Both the position numbers and the translations under genes were made by a program. This document shows positions 9,727 through 21,703 of a stretch of DNA of 64,000 nt, piece by piece. Below the pieces are notes generated by a model, which made no database searches, was not told where the DNA came from, and worked only from the letters and a program-made list of their open reading frames with translations. Position 1 is the first letter of the stretch. Each line of letters begins with the position of its first letter. The stretch comes from Zanthoxylum bungeanum (Eukaryota > Streptophyta > Magnoliopsida > Sapindales > Rutaceae): positions 114,292 to 178,291 of the forward strand of contig SKCR01017730.1 of assembly GCA_019454045.1 (NCBI GenBank), given 5' to 3'.

Positions 9727-12700
9727 ATGGGCTCCCAAGGCGGATTCGGGCAATCCAAAGAGTTTCTCGATCTCGTCAAATCCATCGGCGAAGCCCGATC
9801 CAAGGCCGAAGAAGACCGGATCGTCGTCGGTGAGATCGAGACTCTCAAGCGGCGTATCTCCGAACCCGATATCCCTAAACGCAAGATGAAAGAGTACATC
9901 ATTCGTCTCGTCTACGTCGAGATGCTCGGTCACGATGCATCCTTCGGTTACATCCACGCCGTTAAGATGACCCACGATGATAATTTGGCCCTTAAACGAA
10001 CTGGGTATTTGGCTGTTACTCTGTTCTTGAACGAGGATCATGATTTGATCATCTTGATTGTTAATACCATTCAGAAGGACTTGAAATCCGATAATTATCT
10101 TGTGGTTTGCGCCGCGCTTAATGCTGTTTGTAAGTTGATTAATGAAGAGACCATTCCTGCGGTTTTGCCGCAGGTTGTTGAGCTTTTGGGTCATTCCAAG
10201 GAGTCTGTGAGGCAGAAAGCTATCATGGCGCTTCATAGGTTTTACCAGAAGTCTCCTTCCTCGGTCCAGCATCTCGTCTCCAATTTTCGAAAGGTGGGTG
10301 CCCATGTTTTTACCTTTTTTTTTTTTTCCATATTCGAGAATGATTTAGTAATTTTCATATATAATCATTCAAATGTGGGTGTTCTTAACAATGGCAATGA
10401 GTTAATTTATTTATTTGTTTAAAACATAATCTCGGTATAGTTTCTTGTTTAGGAATGGATTCCGCATAGGTTAATAATTGTTGTGCTTCTAATTTATATT
10501 CAAAGCATTACTTGGTAAGCACCACTTTTATTTGGCGGCCAAGGTTTACTAATCACCCTCTCACTCACTTATCATTCACATATGGTATGATTTTATCTGG
10601 TTTTAACAATTTGTACAAGTTTCTTATATGTTTGAAAGTGTGGTTTCATTGGTTGCAGAGGCTTTGTGATAATGACCCTGGGGTGATGGGTGCAACACTG
10701 TGCCCTCTTTTTGAACTGATAACCACAGATGTCAGTTCTTATAAGGATTTAGTAATCAGCTTTGTAAGCATTCTTAAGCAAGTAGCAGAACGTAGATTGC
10801 CTAAGAGTTACGATTACCACCAGATGCCAGCTCCATTCATTCAGGTATGTTGTATATTTGAATCTTATTCTTTTCCTCTTTTGCTTGGTTTTGTTTCTTA
10901 TTGCGGAAAAATTGTGTGTTGTTTATACTATGGAGTCTAAATGGTTCCCATCTCTTATTGGTGGTTGATGATCATCTATATGCCTGATTGATGTAGCACA
11001 CTTTCCATTTTATACCAAACTCCTAATCCTTTAAGTGTTATTATTGGCCCTGTTAGTATGATGGATTTATATTCTTTAGTGAATGGCAAATTGAGCTATA
11101 GAAAAGTATATATATGACCCTTAGTTGTTTGTTTCACATTCTAAAACCAATTTACTTCACTTGATATGTACCATTCTGTTTTTGGCATTGTTTTGTTTCA
11201 AAAGCTCTGCAGTTACATTAGCTTTCACCTATATTCATCAATCTACCATTTTCTTTTTCCCTGGTTAATTTAATTCTTAGTTCAATTTTGCAGATTAGGT
11301 TGCTGAAAATTTTGGCTTTGCTGGGAAGTGGGGACAAGCAAGCGAGTGAGAACATGTATACTGTTGTAGGTGACATATTCAGGAAGTGTGATTCGTCGAG
11401 TAATATAGGAAATGCTATTCTGTATGAGTGCATATGCTGTGTTTCCTCAATATATCCAAATCCTAAGTTATTAGAATCTGCAGCTGATGTCATTTCGAGA
11501 TTTTTGAAGGTTTGCTCCTAGAGCTTTGTGCATGATGATTTATCAATCTAATTTGGCTTCTTTTGTAATGGCATGCATTTGTAATTTGAGAACTTTTTGG
11601 CAGAGTGATAGTCATAATCTAAGATATATGGGTATTGATGCGCTTGGTCGATTGATAAAGACAAGTCCGGAGATTGCTGAACAACACCAGTTGGCGGTTA
11701 TTGATTGCTTAGAGGTGAGTGAGATTATTCTTTAAAATGCTTAGTAGATTACTGTTGTTTGGGTATAAAGTTGTTGGAGTTGTTAATGGTCTGTGTGACA
11801 TATATATTGTTAACTTTTTTTCCATCGGTAAATATGTCCTCTCAAGTAAATAAATAAATTGTGATGTTTCTTGTGGTGACTAGGCTGTTGGGGCTTTCCT
11901 CGAGAAAAGAGACAAAAGAAATTGGAACCGTATGATCGTTTTTGTTGTTACTGTTTTTAATTTTTCAACAAACGGTGGAGGAGAAAATAAGAGATTCTCA
12001 GGCCTCTTGATTAATGTATATTTATTTGGGAAGGGAGTTTTAGGAGAAATCATTCATGATTTTGCTCATTGATTGTACTGATGTATATTTATTATAGTGT
12101 ATAATATACATGCATATTGGCAGCATTTGTAAATTCGTATGCATGCTGCGTGAAGGGGTTGGGAGATGTATTGTTTGGCTATGAAATTTTTTCATAATAG
12201 AAAGAGGTTGGGGGATGAAACTTTTGAACAGAATTGTTCAATTTTTTCTTTCATCTTTAGATATGCTTTTATTTAAAACTTTCTTTTTCATGTTACAGGA
12301 CCCGGATGATACTCTAAAGCGAAAAACCTTTGAACTACTTTATAAAATGACCAAATCCTCAAATGTCGAAGTAATTGTTGACCGTATGATTGATTACATG
12401 ATCAGCATTAATGATAATCATTACAAAACTGAAATAGCATCTCGATGTGTGGAGCTAGCGGAGCAGTTTGCTCCAAGTAACCACTGGTTTATCCAGGTAA
12501 TTAAAATTTTGGTTTTTTTTCCTAAGGTGATTTATTCTGCCATATTAATAATTAATCAGTTGAGTACTCATTCAGTGTCAGCCGAGCCTGATGTTTTTAC
12601 TCTACAGACCATGAATAAGGTGTTTGAGCATGCGGGAGACCTGGTCAATATCAAGGTGGCACATAATTTGATGCGGTTGATGGCAGAAGGGTTTGGAGAG

Positions 12701-15700
12701 GATGATGATAATGCAGATAGTCAGTTGAGATCATCTGCTGTATGTTTCTTTGTAGTTTTGCAGGGTCATACACGTACTCACATTTATACATATATACATT
12801 GCTTCACTAAATTATAGATAATCCTCATAAGCATACACGTCTTTTTTGGAATTTAGACTCACATGTATGGATGGACTGATAGCATATATTATCTAGTCTT
12901 TATCTTTATCTTTATCTTTTTTTGGTTCTGGTTTTTGTTTTTTTAATGGGAATTACTTTTTGTGGTAGGTGGAATCATATTTGCGCATCATTGGGGACCC
13001 AAAGCTTCCCGCCGTATTTCTTCAAGTACGTCTTGTCCCATATGGTTTTCCTTTTCTTGGATCTGTGGAAAAGGATAAAAAGGCAATCCTCCTGATTACT
13101 ATGTTAATTGCTGAAATTTTTGGTGACAGGTTATATGTTGGGTCTTAGGGGAGTATGGCACTGCTGATGGAAAATTTTCTGCTTCCTATATTATGGGAAA
13201 ACTATGTGACGTGGCAGAAGCATACTCAAATGATGAAACTGTAAAGGTATCAATAATCTCTTAGAAAGTATATTCTGTACTGGAACTGGCTATATTTCAT
13301 CCATACTGGCTGGTCCCTTTTAGATCATTGTTATGTGTTTCATTTTAAAGCCAATGCTTTACCAGCTTCAGAGCCTCATATATGATGGCAATTATAGTGT
13401 GCTTTCAAATTTTGGACTGGGTTATTTTTCACATTTGAATTTTTTTCTACTTATTTCATGTATCATAGGTGATAGGTGTCCATGTCGGCTACAACTATAA
13501 TTCCATATGAAAGTGATATGTGTCTCTGTTGTATGTTTGTGATTGCTTGTAGTAGGAAATAATCTACTGAGATGAATCTATCATGAGTGTGCCTTTTTAT
13601 CAGTCTGTATCTTAAAGTTATGAATCTTATATAACCCTTTGCTTATCTTGAAGGCATATGCGATTACAGCAATCATGAAAATATATGCATTTGAAATAGC
13701 CGCTGGGAGGAAAGTGGATATGTTGCCTGAGGTAGGTTTTCTCCCCTCAATTATTTTACTGATTCCTATAGTTATGTTGCCTGAGGTAGGTTTTGATTTG
13801 GTTGGTTCATAGCGACAAATGAAGTATTTTGCATGACATTCAAATTTCATGATGGTAAAACACTTCCTCTTTGCCCCACAATAATAGTGTAATTTTTCTT
13901 ATAAACTCACATCATGCAGGATGAAGCTACTGCATGGGTGCTTTAGCCTGAAATGAAGATATATCAACATTGCCTAGTAACATGATTAAAAAAAAAAAAG
14001 ACAAATCAACTTCAGCTATGTATGCATAAAATTATCACTTATATACTACATAGTCAGAGTTTCTATCCATTGTTGATATTTCATGAAACTTTATGAAACT
14101 TGAAGAAATGACATCAAAGTTCTCTCTCCTTTCCTACCTCCATTCCTAGCAATATGGGCAATAGCTTGTATCTATCTAATTTCCAGCATATTTTCTGTTA
14201 CTACTTACTATAGCTTGTTTGTTTATGATATATTTCTCTCTCGATTATATTCGTGATTTCATTCTGGCTTTTGATGTATTTGTATTAATGTCAGTATTAG
14301 CAGAATTTTAATTGTAGAATCTGAAAGTTATTCCTTGCTCGGTGCAGTGTCAGTCTTTGATTGAGGAATTATCAGCTTCCCACTCAACAGACTTGCAGCA
14401 ACGTGCATATGAACTTGAAGCAGTCATTGGTTTAGATGCTCATGCTATCGAGATTATTATGCCTGCAGACGCAAGTTGCGAAGACATTGAGGTCATCTAT
14501 AAATGCGGAATTTATTTATTTCTTTTAATATTCTTCTTGGGACCTTTGGGTTTTAAATGATTTTGTGTTTTCTAGTGTTGACAAATGTTTTATTTCTGTA
14601 TTTTTTTTTCTCCCATGGAATTGTTGCAGGATCTTATTCTTATTATGATAATGATCATCAATAGGTGAATTGGGATGCAGTTCATCAACAACTTTTTAAT
14701 GATGATCATAGGGTGAATTGGGCTGAACATCTTCAATCATGATATTAAGTTTAGTAAATAGGTACTCTAAGTGTCTGTTCATGATAAAGTAGGTTGTGTT
14801 GCAAATATAACAAAAGAATGCACAAGTATTGGATATTTTCCGAAGGTTTAAGTCTCAGAACTATTGATTACATATGAGGTTTTCAGATTTGTTAGCATCC
14901 ATTATGGATTTGATCTGAAGTATCTGAGCTACGTCTGTCAAAGTTCCTGAGCATTGCTAGGTGTTGCTACTTGAGTTCTTTGCATCATGTTAAGTGCCTT
15001 AGTTCTAATTGTAATTCTGCCTTTATTGGTTAGCCTATTGCTCTTGCTTCATTTTTCTTGTTTCACTTTGTTAATTTTTTTGCCCTCATATATGTTATTT
15101 CAATGTAGCATTATCTGGTATCTGCTAATTTACTCAAAAAAAACTTTTCCCACTTTAAATATTCAGCTTATGTTATTGCATCTCTACTTCGTCTTGGAAA
15201 CTTATGTATAAGTGAGTCTTCTACCATTGGAACAGCATGAAATTTCAGACATATGGTTACAGAGAATAAATGACTGACTTAATTTTGTGCTCTGCTTTTC
15301 CCAGAAGCTTGGTCTCCTTTCGTATTTGATTGACCCTGGCTTTGCATTCCTTGACATTAGTTTACTGGGCTAATAAGATCGTTTTTTCTTTTTGCAGATC
15401 GATAAAAATCTTTCATTCCTCAACAGTTATGTTCAACAGGCATTGGAGAAAGGGGCTCAACCCTATGTTCCAGAAAATGAACGTTCTGGGATGCTTAGTG
15501 TTAGCAATTTTAGGAACCAAGACCAGCATGAAGCTTCAATGCATGGTCTTAAGTTCGAGGCGTACGAGCTTCCGAAGCCTTCTGTGCCATCCAGGCCAGC
15601 AGTTTCTCTTGCTTCGGCTACTGAACTTGTTCCAGTACTTGAGCCATCCTATCCTAGGGAGCCCCATAAGGTAGCATCTGTAACATCTATATCCAGTACA

Positions 15701-16477
15701 GATCCATCAGAACTCAGACTACGACTTGATGGGGTTCAAAAGAAGTGGGGTAGACCAACTTACTCCTCTTCTGAAACATCTACCTCAACTTCTACTTCCG
15801 AGAAAACAGTGAATGGGGTCACAAAAGTAGATGCAGCAGGCATGGTAAACTCGAAAGCACGTGACACCACTTATGATTCAAGGAAGCCAGAAGCTGAAAT
15901 TACTCCAGAGAAACAGAAGCTTGCTGCATCATTGTTTGGTGGTTCATCAAAAACTGAGAGGAGGGCATCTACATCTGGCCAGAAGGCTGGAAAGGCAAGC
16001 AGCCATGCGATGGAGAAGCCTAAAGCGTCAAAAGCATCAGAGACAACTATGGCAGAGAAGACGATTGTTCAACAACCAGCGGACTTGCTTGACTTGGGTG
16101 AACCAACTGTTCTTAGTAGTTCACCATCTATTGATCCATTTAAGCAACTGGAAGGTCTCCTTGACTCATCCCAAGTGCCTTCAAGTGCGAATCACGGTGC
16201 AGCTGACACTAATAAAGAACCTGACATTATGGGACTATATTCAGGGACCGTTATTGCAGATCCGGTACCCACCAACAAGGATGATGTCAATCTTTTATCT
16301 GGGTTGTCGAATTCAACTACCAACAATTCTCACGGAGGTACGCCAACTGCACACTCAACACAATTTAGTAAAGGCCCAAACACTAAAGATGCTTTGGAGA
16401 AGGATGCTCTTGTGAGGCAGATGGGTGTGAACCCAACCAGTCAAAACCCCAACTTGTTCAAAGATTTGCTGGGCTAA
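9727..16477 (+). CDS. AP4E: AP-4 complex subunit epsilon
   Basis: Eleven coding exons: 9727-10293, 10659-10844, 11294-11509, 11604-11714, 12299-12496, 12608-12739, 12969-13025, 13130-13246, 13654-13731, 14348-14491 and 15398-16477. Together they give 961 aa, close to the roughly 940 aa known for plant AP4E. All junctions are GT-AG and all ten introns are phase 0. The N-terminal two thirds is the adaptin alpha-solenoid trunk (SKEFLDLVKSIGEARSKAEE, KMKEYIIRLVYVEMLGHDAS, PDDTLKRKTFELLYKMTKSS). The last exon is a Ser/Thr-rich hinge ending VNPTSQNPNLFKDLLG. AP-4 is a trans-Golgi adaptor heterotetramer (epsilon, beta4, mu4, sigma4) that in plants sorts cargo toward the vacuole. The start is the ATG at 9727. 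An in-frame CTG at 9691 occupies the place where I recall the family's Met (MEQLKTIGREL). The gene looks intact. Confidence 0.95.
13719..13794 (+). repeat. Duplicated 5' splice site at AP4E exon 9
   Basis: A 22-bp stretch covering the end of exon 9 and its donor (TGCCTGAG|GTAGG) is repeated perfectly 54 bp downstream (13719-13740 and 13773-13794). Both copies carry the same GAG|GTAGG donor. Confidence 0.85.
14492..15397 (+). other. AP4E intron 10
   Basis: The largest AP4E intron (906 nt). It contains a short imperfect internal duplication around GATGATCAT...GGTGAATTGGG (about 14657 and 14699). No coding potential or transposon ends were recognised. Confidence 0.6.
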
Positions 16478-17840
16478 CATGCAAATATAGGAAGGTTGAA
16501 GTCTTAGTTTCAAGGTAAAATGGCGCTTTGCATTCTGGATTAAAATTTCCAAACTTCTGCTTATTTCTTAGGCAATGTTTCAAGTCAAAATGAAATGGGC
16601 TACACGGAGCATGCCATGTCCGGAGAATGGAGAGACCATCCTCCTGCCCTGTTGTTACAAGCTGGTTGAAGTCCGTATTTGAGCGCACAATATAGGCTTT
16701 TGTCGGAATTTAAGACCAGAGTTGGTTTACATGGGGTGTTTCCCTTGAGCAAATAAGTGCAAAGCTCTTTTACGATGATGAAGGATTTTTGTGCTGTGCA
16801 AAATTGTTAGCTTTTCTTTGAACTGCATAATGTTGAGTCATCTGTTATAATACTGTGCCAGTGAGTGTCTTCTGGGATATTTCATTCCTTTTTATTTGAA
16901 TTTTTTTCTTGCAAACTTATATGTGACTATATTTGCAAATGAATATTTTCTTGGGAGCATGAGAACTGAGAAGCTTCATAATTTTATTGAGTTTGATTGA
17001 GATTGGACCTCACTTTTGGCTACTGTAATTGCCTTGATAATATAATTTCAGTTTTCTGCTCCAAATTTGACAGCTTCTATCAAATGAACCTTCTGTTTTA
17101 TTCTAAGTCTTTCATTCAGTAGTCAAATGAAATTTTTTAGTTGTTTGGTTCTATTAAAAATTATAAAATTATTTTAATGGATATATTTTTTAAAGTTGTA
17201 TTATTAAAAGAATGAAATAATTTTATGATATAAAATAAGGGTATTTTAAATAATTTATTTCTTAAATGTTTTTATATTTTTTATTATCAAAAGTCCAAAT
17301 TTGAGACTTTTGTGTAAAATTTCAAAAATTCTATTCAAAATGTATTTAAGATTCCGTTTAATATAATTTTTCAAATAAAGATTTTTCAAATAGAGTTTTT
17401 ACTTATAGAATTTTTAGAAGTAAAACTTTTGACAATTTTTGTTAACACTTGCAAAATTACAAAAACTATTTAAGACTTCGTTTGATATAATTTTTCAAAT
17501 AAAGGTCTTTCATGTAGAGCTTATTGACCAAAAAAAAATTAGGTATTTGATTGTAAATAAATATTTTTATTAAAAATTTTAAAATTACTTTAATGAATAA
17601 ATTTTTTTTAGAGATTAAAACATAAATTTTATCTATGCTAAAAGCCATACAAAACAAACACTAAACACTATAAAAAATTAGTAATTACACTTGATGATCA
17701 ATGAATTGATTTTAATCAAAGCGGTGCGTTTTACCTAGTAGAGGGAAGGCCAAAAACACCGCGTTTTAAAAACTGATATTTAAATTAAACTCGCCAGCAG
17801 CAATCTGAAACTCAAACTCCCGCCAAAAAAGCATGAGTCT
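16478..17840. other. AP4E 3' UTR and intergenic region
   Basis: The first several hundred bases are likely AP4E 3' UTR. From about 17140 the sequence is very AT-rich and repeats the phrase TTGATATAATTTTTCAAATAAAG in variant form (about 17357 and 17482), which suggests an old degraded repeat. No gene is seen. Confidence 0.5.
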
Positions 17841-17848
17841 GAAATTTC

Positions 17849-20473
17849 ATGGCCAATTACCTTTGCCTGATCAGATCCTTATCAAAACCTCAATACAAAG
17901 CATTACTCATTGTTTCCTTCTCTACATTCATTACGTTGAAACAAGGAAGAACAACACCCGCAATCGCGAATCCAAAAACAAGAACTTTCTCTCGTATTTT
18001 CCAAGAATGCAAGCGTCACCGGGCGCTAAGCCCTGGAAAACAAGCCCATGGTCGCATTATAGTATCTGGATTCAATCCAACAATCTTTGTCTCCAATTGT
18101 TTGATCCAATTGTATATAAATTGCTCCAATTTGAAGTCGGCGTTTAAGGTGTTTGACAAAATGCCTCAAAGGGATGTTGTTTCTTGGAATGCTTTGATTT
18201 TTGGGTATGCAGTGCGTGGAGAAGTGGGTATTGCGAGGACATTGTTTGAGGTGATGCCTGAAAGAGATGTGATCTCGTGGAATTCGTTGATTTCGGGGTA
18301 TTTGCAGATAGGAGATTGTGTAAGGGCGATTGATGTTTTTGTAGAGATGGAGAAATTGGATGGGGTGGTTGATAATAGGAGTTTTGCAGTGGTTTTGAAA
18401 GCGTGTTCAATTTTGGAGGACAGTGATTTTGGGGTTCAGCTTCATTGCTTTGCTATGAAACTGGGTTTTGATGAGGATGTGGTCACTGGGAGTGCTTTGG
18501 TAGACATGTATGCAAAGTGTAAGAAATTGGATGATTCAGTTTTACTTTTTAGAAGAATGTCTGAAAAGAATTGGGTTTCTTGGAACACTGTGATTGCTGG
18601 TTGTGTTCAAAATTATAAATTTGTTAAGGGTCTTAAATTGTTCAAGGAAATGCAAAAGGAAGGAGTTGGGGTTAGTCAGTCTACATATGCTAGCGTCCTC
18701 AGGTCCTGTGCCGGGCTATCTGAATTTAAGTTAGGTACCCAGTTGCATGCGCATGCTTTAAAGACTGACTTTGGATTGGATGTCATTGTTGGAACTGCAA
18801 TATTGGATATGTATGCAAAATGTAACAATATTTCTGAGGCTCAAAAGGTATTTAACTCGTTGCCTAATCATAGCTTGCAATCTTACAATGCAATAATTGT
18901 TGGTTATGCACAAAATGGTCGAGGGTTTGAAGCTTTGCTGTTATTTCGGCTCTTGCTGAAGTCTGGTCTTGGTTTTAATGAAATAACTTTATCTGGGGCT
19001 TTCAGTGCTTGTGCAGTGATTGCAGGGCATTTGGAGGGGCTTCAAGTACACGGATTAGCAGTTAAGAGTACCTTTCAGTCAAATATTTGTGTAGCAAATG
19101 CCATTCTTGACATGTATGGTAAATGCGGTTATATGACTGAAGCGTGTCACATCTTTGATGTAATGGAAAGAAGAGATGCTGTGTCTTGGAATGCATTTAT
19201 TGCTGTTCATGCGCAGAACGGGATCGAAGAAGAAACGCTATCCTATTTTATCTCAATGCTCCATGCAAGGATGGAACCTGATGAGTTTACTTATGGCAGT
19301 GTCTTAAAAGCGTGTGCAGGTCAGCAAGCTTTGAATTATGGCATGCAGATTCATAACAGAATCGTCAAATCTGGAATGGAATTTAACGTGTTTGTTGGAT
19401 GCGCTCTTATTGATATGTACTGCAAGTGTGGAATGATGGAGGAGGCGGAGGAGATTCATAACAGAACAACAGAACAAGATGTAGTTTCATGCAATGCAAT
19501 CATTTCTGGGTTCTCAGGGGCAAAAAGAAGCGAGGATGCACAAAAATATTTTTCTTTCATGTTGAAAATGGGTATAAAACCAGATGACTTCACTTATGCA
19601 ACAGTTCTTGATACTTGTGCTAACTTGGCTATTGTTGGACTTGGCAAGCAAATACATGGACAAATAATTAAGCAAGAAATGCAATCAGATTTATATATAT
19701 CCAGTACTCTTGTTGATATGTACTCGAAGTGTGGAAACATGCAAGATTCTCGTATAATGTTTGAAAAAGCAACAAAGAGGGATTGTGTTATATGGAATGC
19801 CATGATTTGTGGCTATGCCCATCATGGCCTTGGAGAAGAGGCCCTAAAGGTTTTTGAGAGAATGGAATTTGAGAATGTCAAGCCTAATCATGCAACTTTC
19901 ATCTCAGTTCTCCGAGCTTGCGCACACGTAGGGCTTGTTGAAAAAGGTTTGCATTACTTCAATGCAATGCTTTGTGTCTATTGCTTAGAACCTCAGTTGG
20001 AGCATTATTCATGCATGGTAGATATATTAGGAAGGTCGGGCCAAATTAACAAGGCTTTGAAGCTTATCCAAGAGATGCCTTTTGAAGCTGATGATGTTAT
20101 TTGGAGAACTCTGCTTAGCATTTGCAAAATCCATGGGAATGTTGAGGTTGCAGAAGAAGCAGCCAGTTCTCTTTTGCGTCTAGACCCACAAGACCCTTCC
20201 ACTTATATTCTTCTTTCAAACGTTTATGCTGACGCGGGAATGTGGGACGAGGTTTCGCATTTGAGGAGGCTGATGAGGGAGAATAAGCTCAGAAAAGAGC
20301 CAGGTTGCAGCTGGATTGAGGTAGAAGATAAGGTACATACATTTCTTGTTTGGGATAAGGCTCATCCGAAATGTGAAGAGATGTATGAGAAACTAGGTTT
20401 GTTAATTGGCGAAATGAAGCTGGATGGATATGCAATGGATGTGGATTATGAGGAGGCAGAAGAATCCGAATAG
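17849..20473 (+). CDS. MEF13-like: PLS-class pentatricopeptide repeat protein, MEF13-like
   Basis: A single-exon gene of 874 aa, as is usual for plant PPR genes. The first 50 or so residues are basic and low in acidic residues, as expected for a mitochondrial or plastid transit peptide. Then follow some twenty PPR motifs with the PLS-class phrases KVFDKMPQRDVVSWNALI, LVDMYAKCKKLDDSV, MIRGYAHHG-like MICGYAHHGLGEEALKVF and PNHATFISVLRACAHVGLVEKG. The C-terminus has E/E+ motifs (EADDVIWRTLLSICKIHGNVE, LRKEPGCSWIEVEDKVHTFL, HP) but no DYW deaminase domain. Its overall layout and wording match Arabidopsis MEF13 (At3g02330) as I recall it. Such proteins bind organelle RNA site-specifically for C-to-U editing and rely on a partner deaminase. 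The ATG at 17849 is the first in frame. Orthology should be confirmed by phylogeny. Confidence 0.9.
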   Translation: MANYLCLIRSLSKPQYKALLIVSFSTFITLKQGRTTPAIANPKTRTFSRIFQECKRHRALSPGKQAHGRIIVSGFNPTIFVSNCLIQLYINCSNLKSAFKVFDKMPQRDVVSWNALIFGYAVRGEVGIARTLFEVMPERDVISWNSLISGYLQIGDCVRAIDVFVEMEKLDGVVDNRSFAVVLKACSILEDSDFGVQLHCFAMKLGFDEDVVTGSALVDMYAKCKKLDDSVLLFRRMSEKNWVSWNTVIAGCVQNYKFVKGLKLFKEMQKEGVGVSQSTYASVLRSCAGLSEFKLGTQLHAHALKTDFGLDVIVGTAILDMYAKCNNISEAQKVFNSLPNHSLQSYNAIIVGYAQNGRGFEALLLFRLLLKSGLGFNEITLSGAFSACAVIAGHLEGLQVHGLAVKSTFQSNICVANAILDMYGKCGYMTEACHIFDVMERRDAVSWNAFIAVHAQNGIEEETLSYFISMLHARMEPDEFTYGSVLKACAGQQALNYGMQIHNRIVKSGMEFNVFVGCALIDMYCKCGMMEEAEEIHNRTTEQDVVSCNAIISGFSGAKRSEDAQKYFSFMLKMGIKPDDFTYATVLDTCANLAIVGLGKQIHGQIIKQEMQSDLYISSTLVDMYSKCGNMQDSRIMFEKATKRDCVIWNAMICGYAHHGLGEEALKVFERMEFENVKPNHATFISVLRACAHVGLVEKGLHYFNAMLCVYCLEPQLEHYSCMVDILGRSGQINKALKLIQEMPFEADDVIWRTLLSICKIHGNVEVAEEAASSLLRLDPQDPSTYILLSNVYADAGMWDEVSHLRRLMRENKLRKEPGCSWIEVEDKVHTFLVWDKAHPKCEEMYEKLGLLIGEMKLDGYAMDVDYEEAEESE

Positions 20474-21703
20474 CAAAGAAGATTACAGCACCTGCATCTG
20501 CAATCTCTAGTTCTACAGCCACCTTGCAGAGGATGATTATGTATATAATTGGTGTGCATCAACTCCTCCTAAAGAAACAGGGCATTGTTCAGTGATTTGC
20601 CAAAGACGGAAAAGTGGAAAAAAGGAACAGTGGTCAATTCAGTTCTAGGTTAACTTATCAAAATATTTGGAGATTTTGTGAACAGTATATGCAGCAGGAG
20701 AACTTGAGTTTCAAACAACTACAAAGACTAAATGAACCAATTGGTGGGGATCGTTTTGACAAAATCTGGCTGTAGGGAAGCTGCTAGTTTCCTTCAAAAA
20801 ATTGTAGAGGCAGAGGTATGATTTTATTTTAATAATTTTTTTCATGTAATATTAGTAAGCTAAATGTCTAAATATTTTATTATTTTTTTAAAGAATAAAA
20901 AAAAATTATGGAATCGACATTGTACGGACAATCCACTCTTGATGCCGCCGATACTAAAAACCATTAGCTTTGACCATCAAATTATGAATATGATACAGTA
21001 CATTATACTGAATTTGCTTTAGCTTCTGTCTTTAATAGATAATCTAATCAACTTCCTAATCCATAAACATGAAGCTAGACAAGAAGTCATGGGAAAGAAA
21101 ACATAATAAACATATGAAATAAAAAATGGACTCTAGTCCATTACAAAACACAGACGCCAGCAAATAACAAGTTCCCTCTGTTAGCCAAACTATCATCATC
21201 TGAGAAAAGTAAACTTAGTAAATTTAAGGGAAGAAAAACTCTGTTCAGGTCAAAACAAAAAATTGTGGAAGCACCTCTAGTAATCCAAATTATGAAAAGG
21301 TGCCTCCCTGAAACTGAGAATTGATAACAGTTGTTACCCTTCCTACCTAGATTTAGCGTTCCGCTTCCTTTAGTATCCTCCCTCGCATGTACTGCAAACT
21401 TCCCATTAAAATTTCTAGTGTAGGCACAAAAGATGGTATCTCCGTGAAATTTGAGATATAGCACTATTCCCCTAGAAATTCCCAAAGCTTCTGAGCAAAG
21501 TAGCTCAAAGAGTTATATGCTTAGCGAGAAACTTGTACCACTGACCAACCTACTTCTCTTTCTTTTGTTTCGAAAAATAAAATTTGCAACTCCTCGTCAT
21601 GGATCAACCGCAAAATGGTACATTCAAATGTTGCATGCATGTTCCCGAGAATAAAAGGCAGAATTTCCTTGTTAGCAGGTAATGAGAAACTCCAGTCCCA
21701 GCA
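20474..21703. other. Convergent 3' region between PPR and WIT genes
   Basis: The PPR (plus) and WIT (minus) genes converge here. The stretch should contain both 3' UTRs. Open frames seen on the minus strand at 21141-21485 lack family similarity and codon quality, and I treat them as non-coding. Confidence 0.5.

Noticed and set aside
9685..10305. 206-codon minus-strand open frame opposite AP4E exon 1
   Set aside because: It is the antisense of a strongly conserved adaptin exon, has no family similarity and arises from codon composition.
21141..21485. 114-codon minus-strand frame downstream of WIT
   Set aside because: No recognisable domain; it lies where the WIT 3' UTR is expected.
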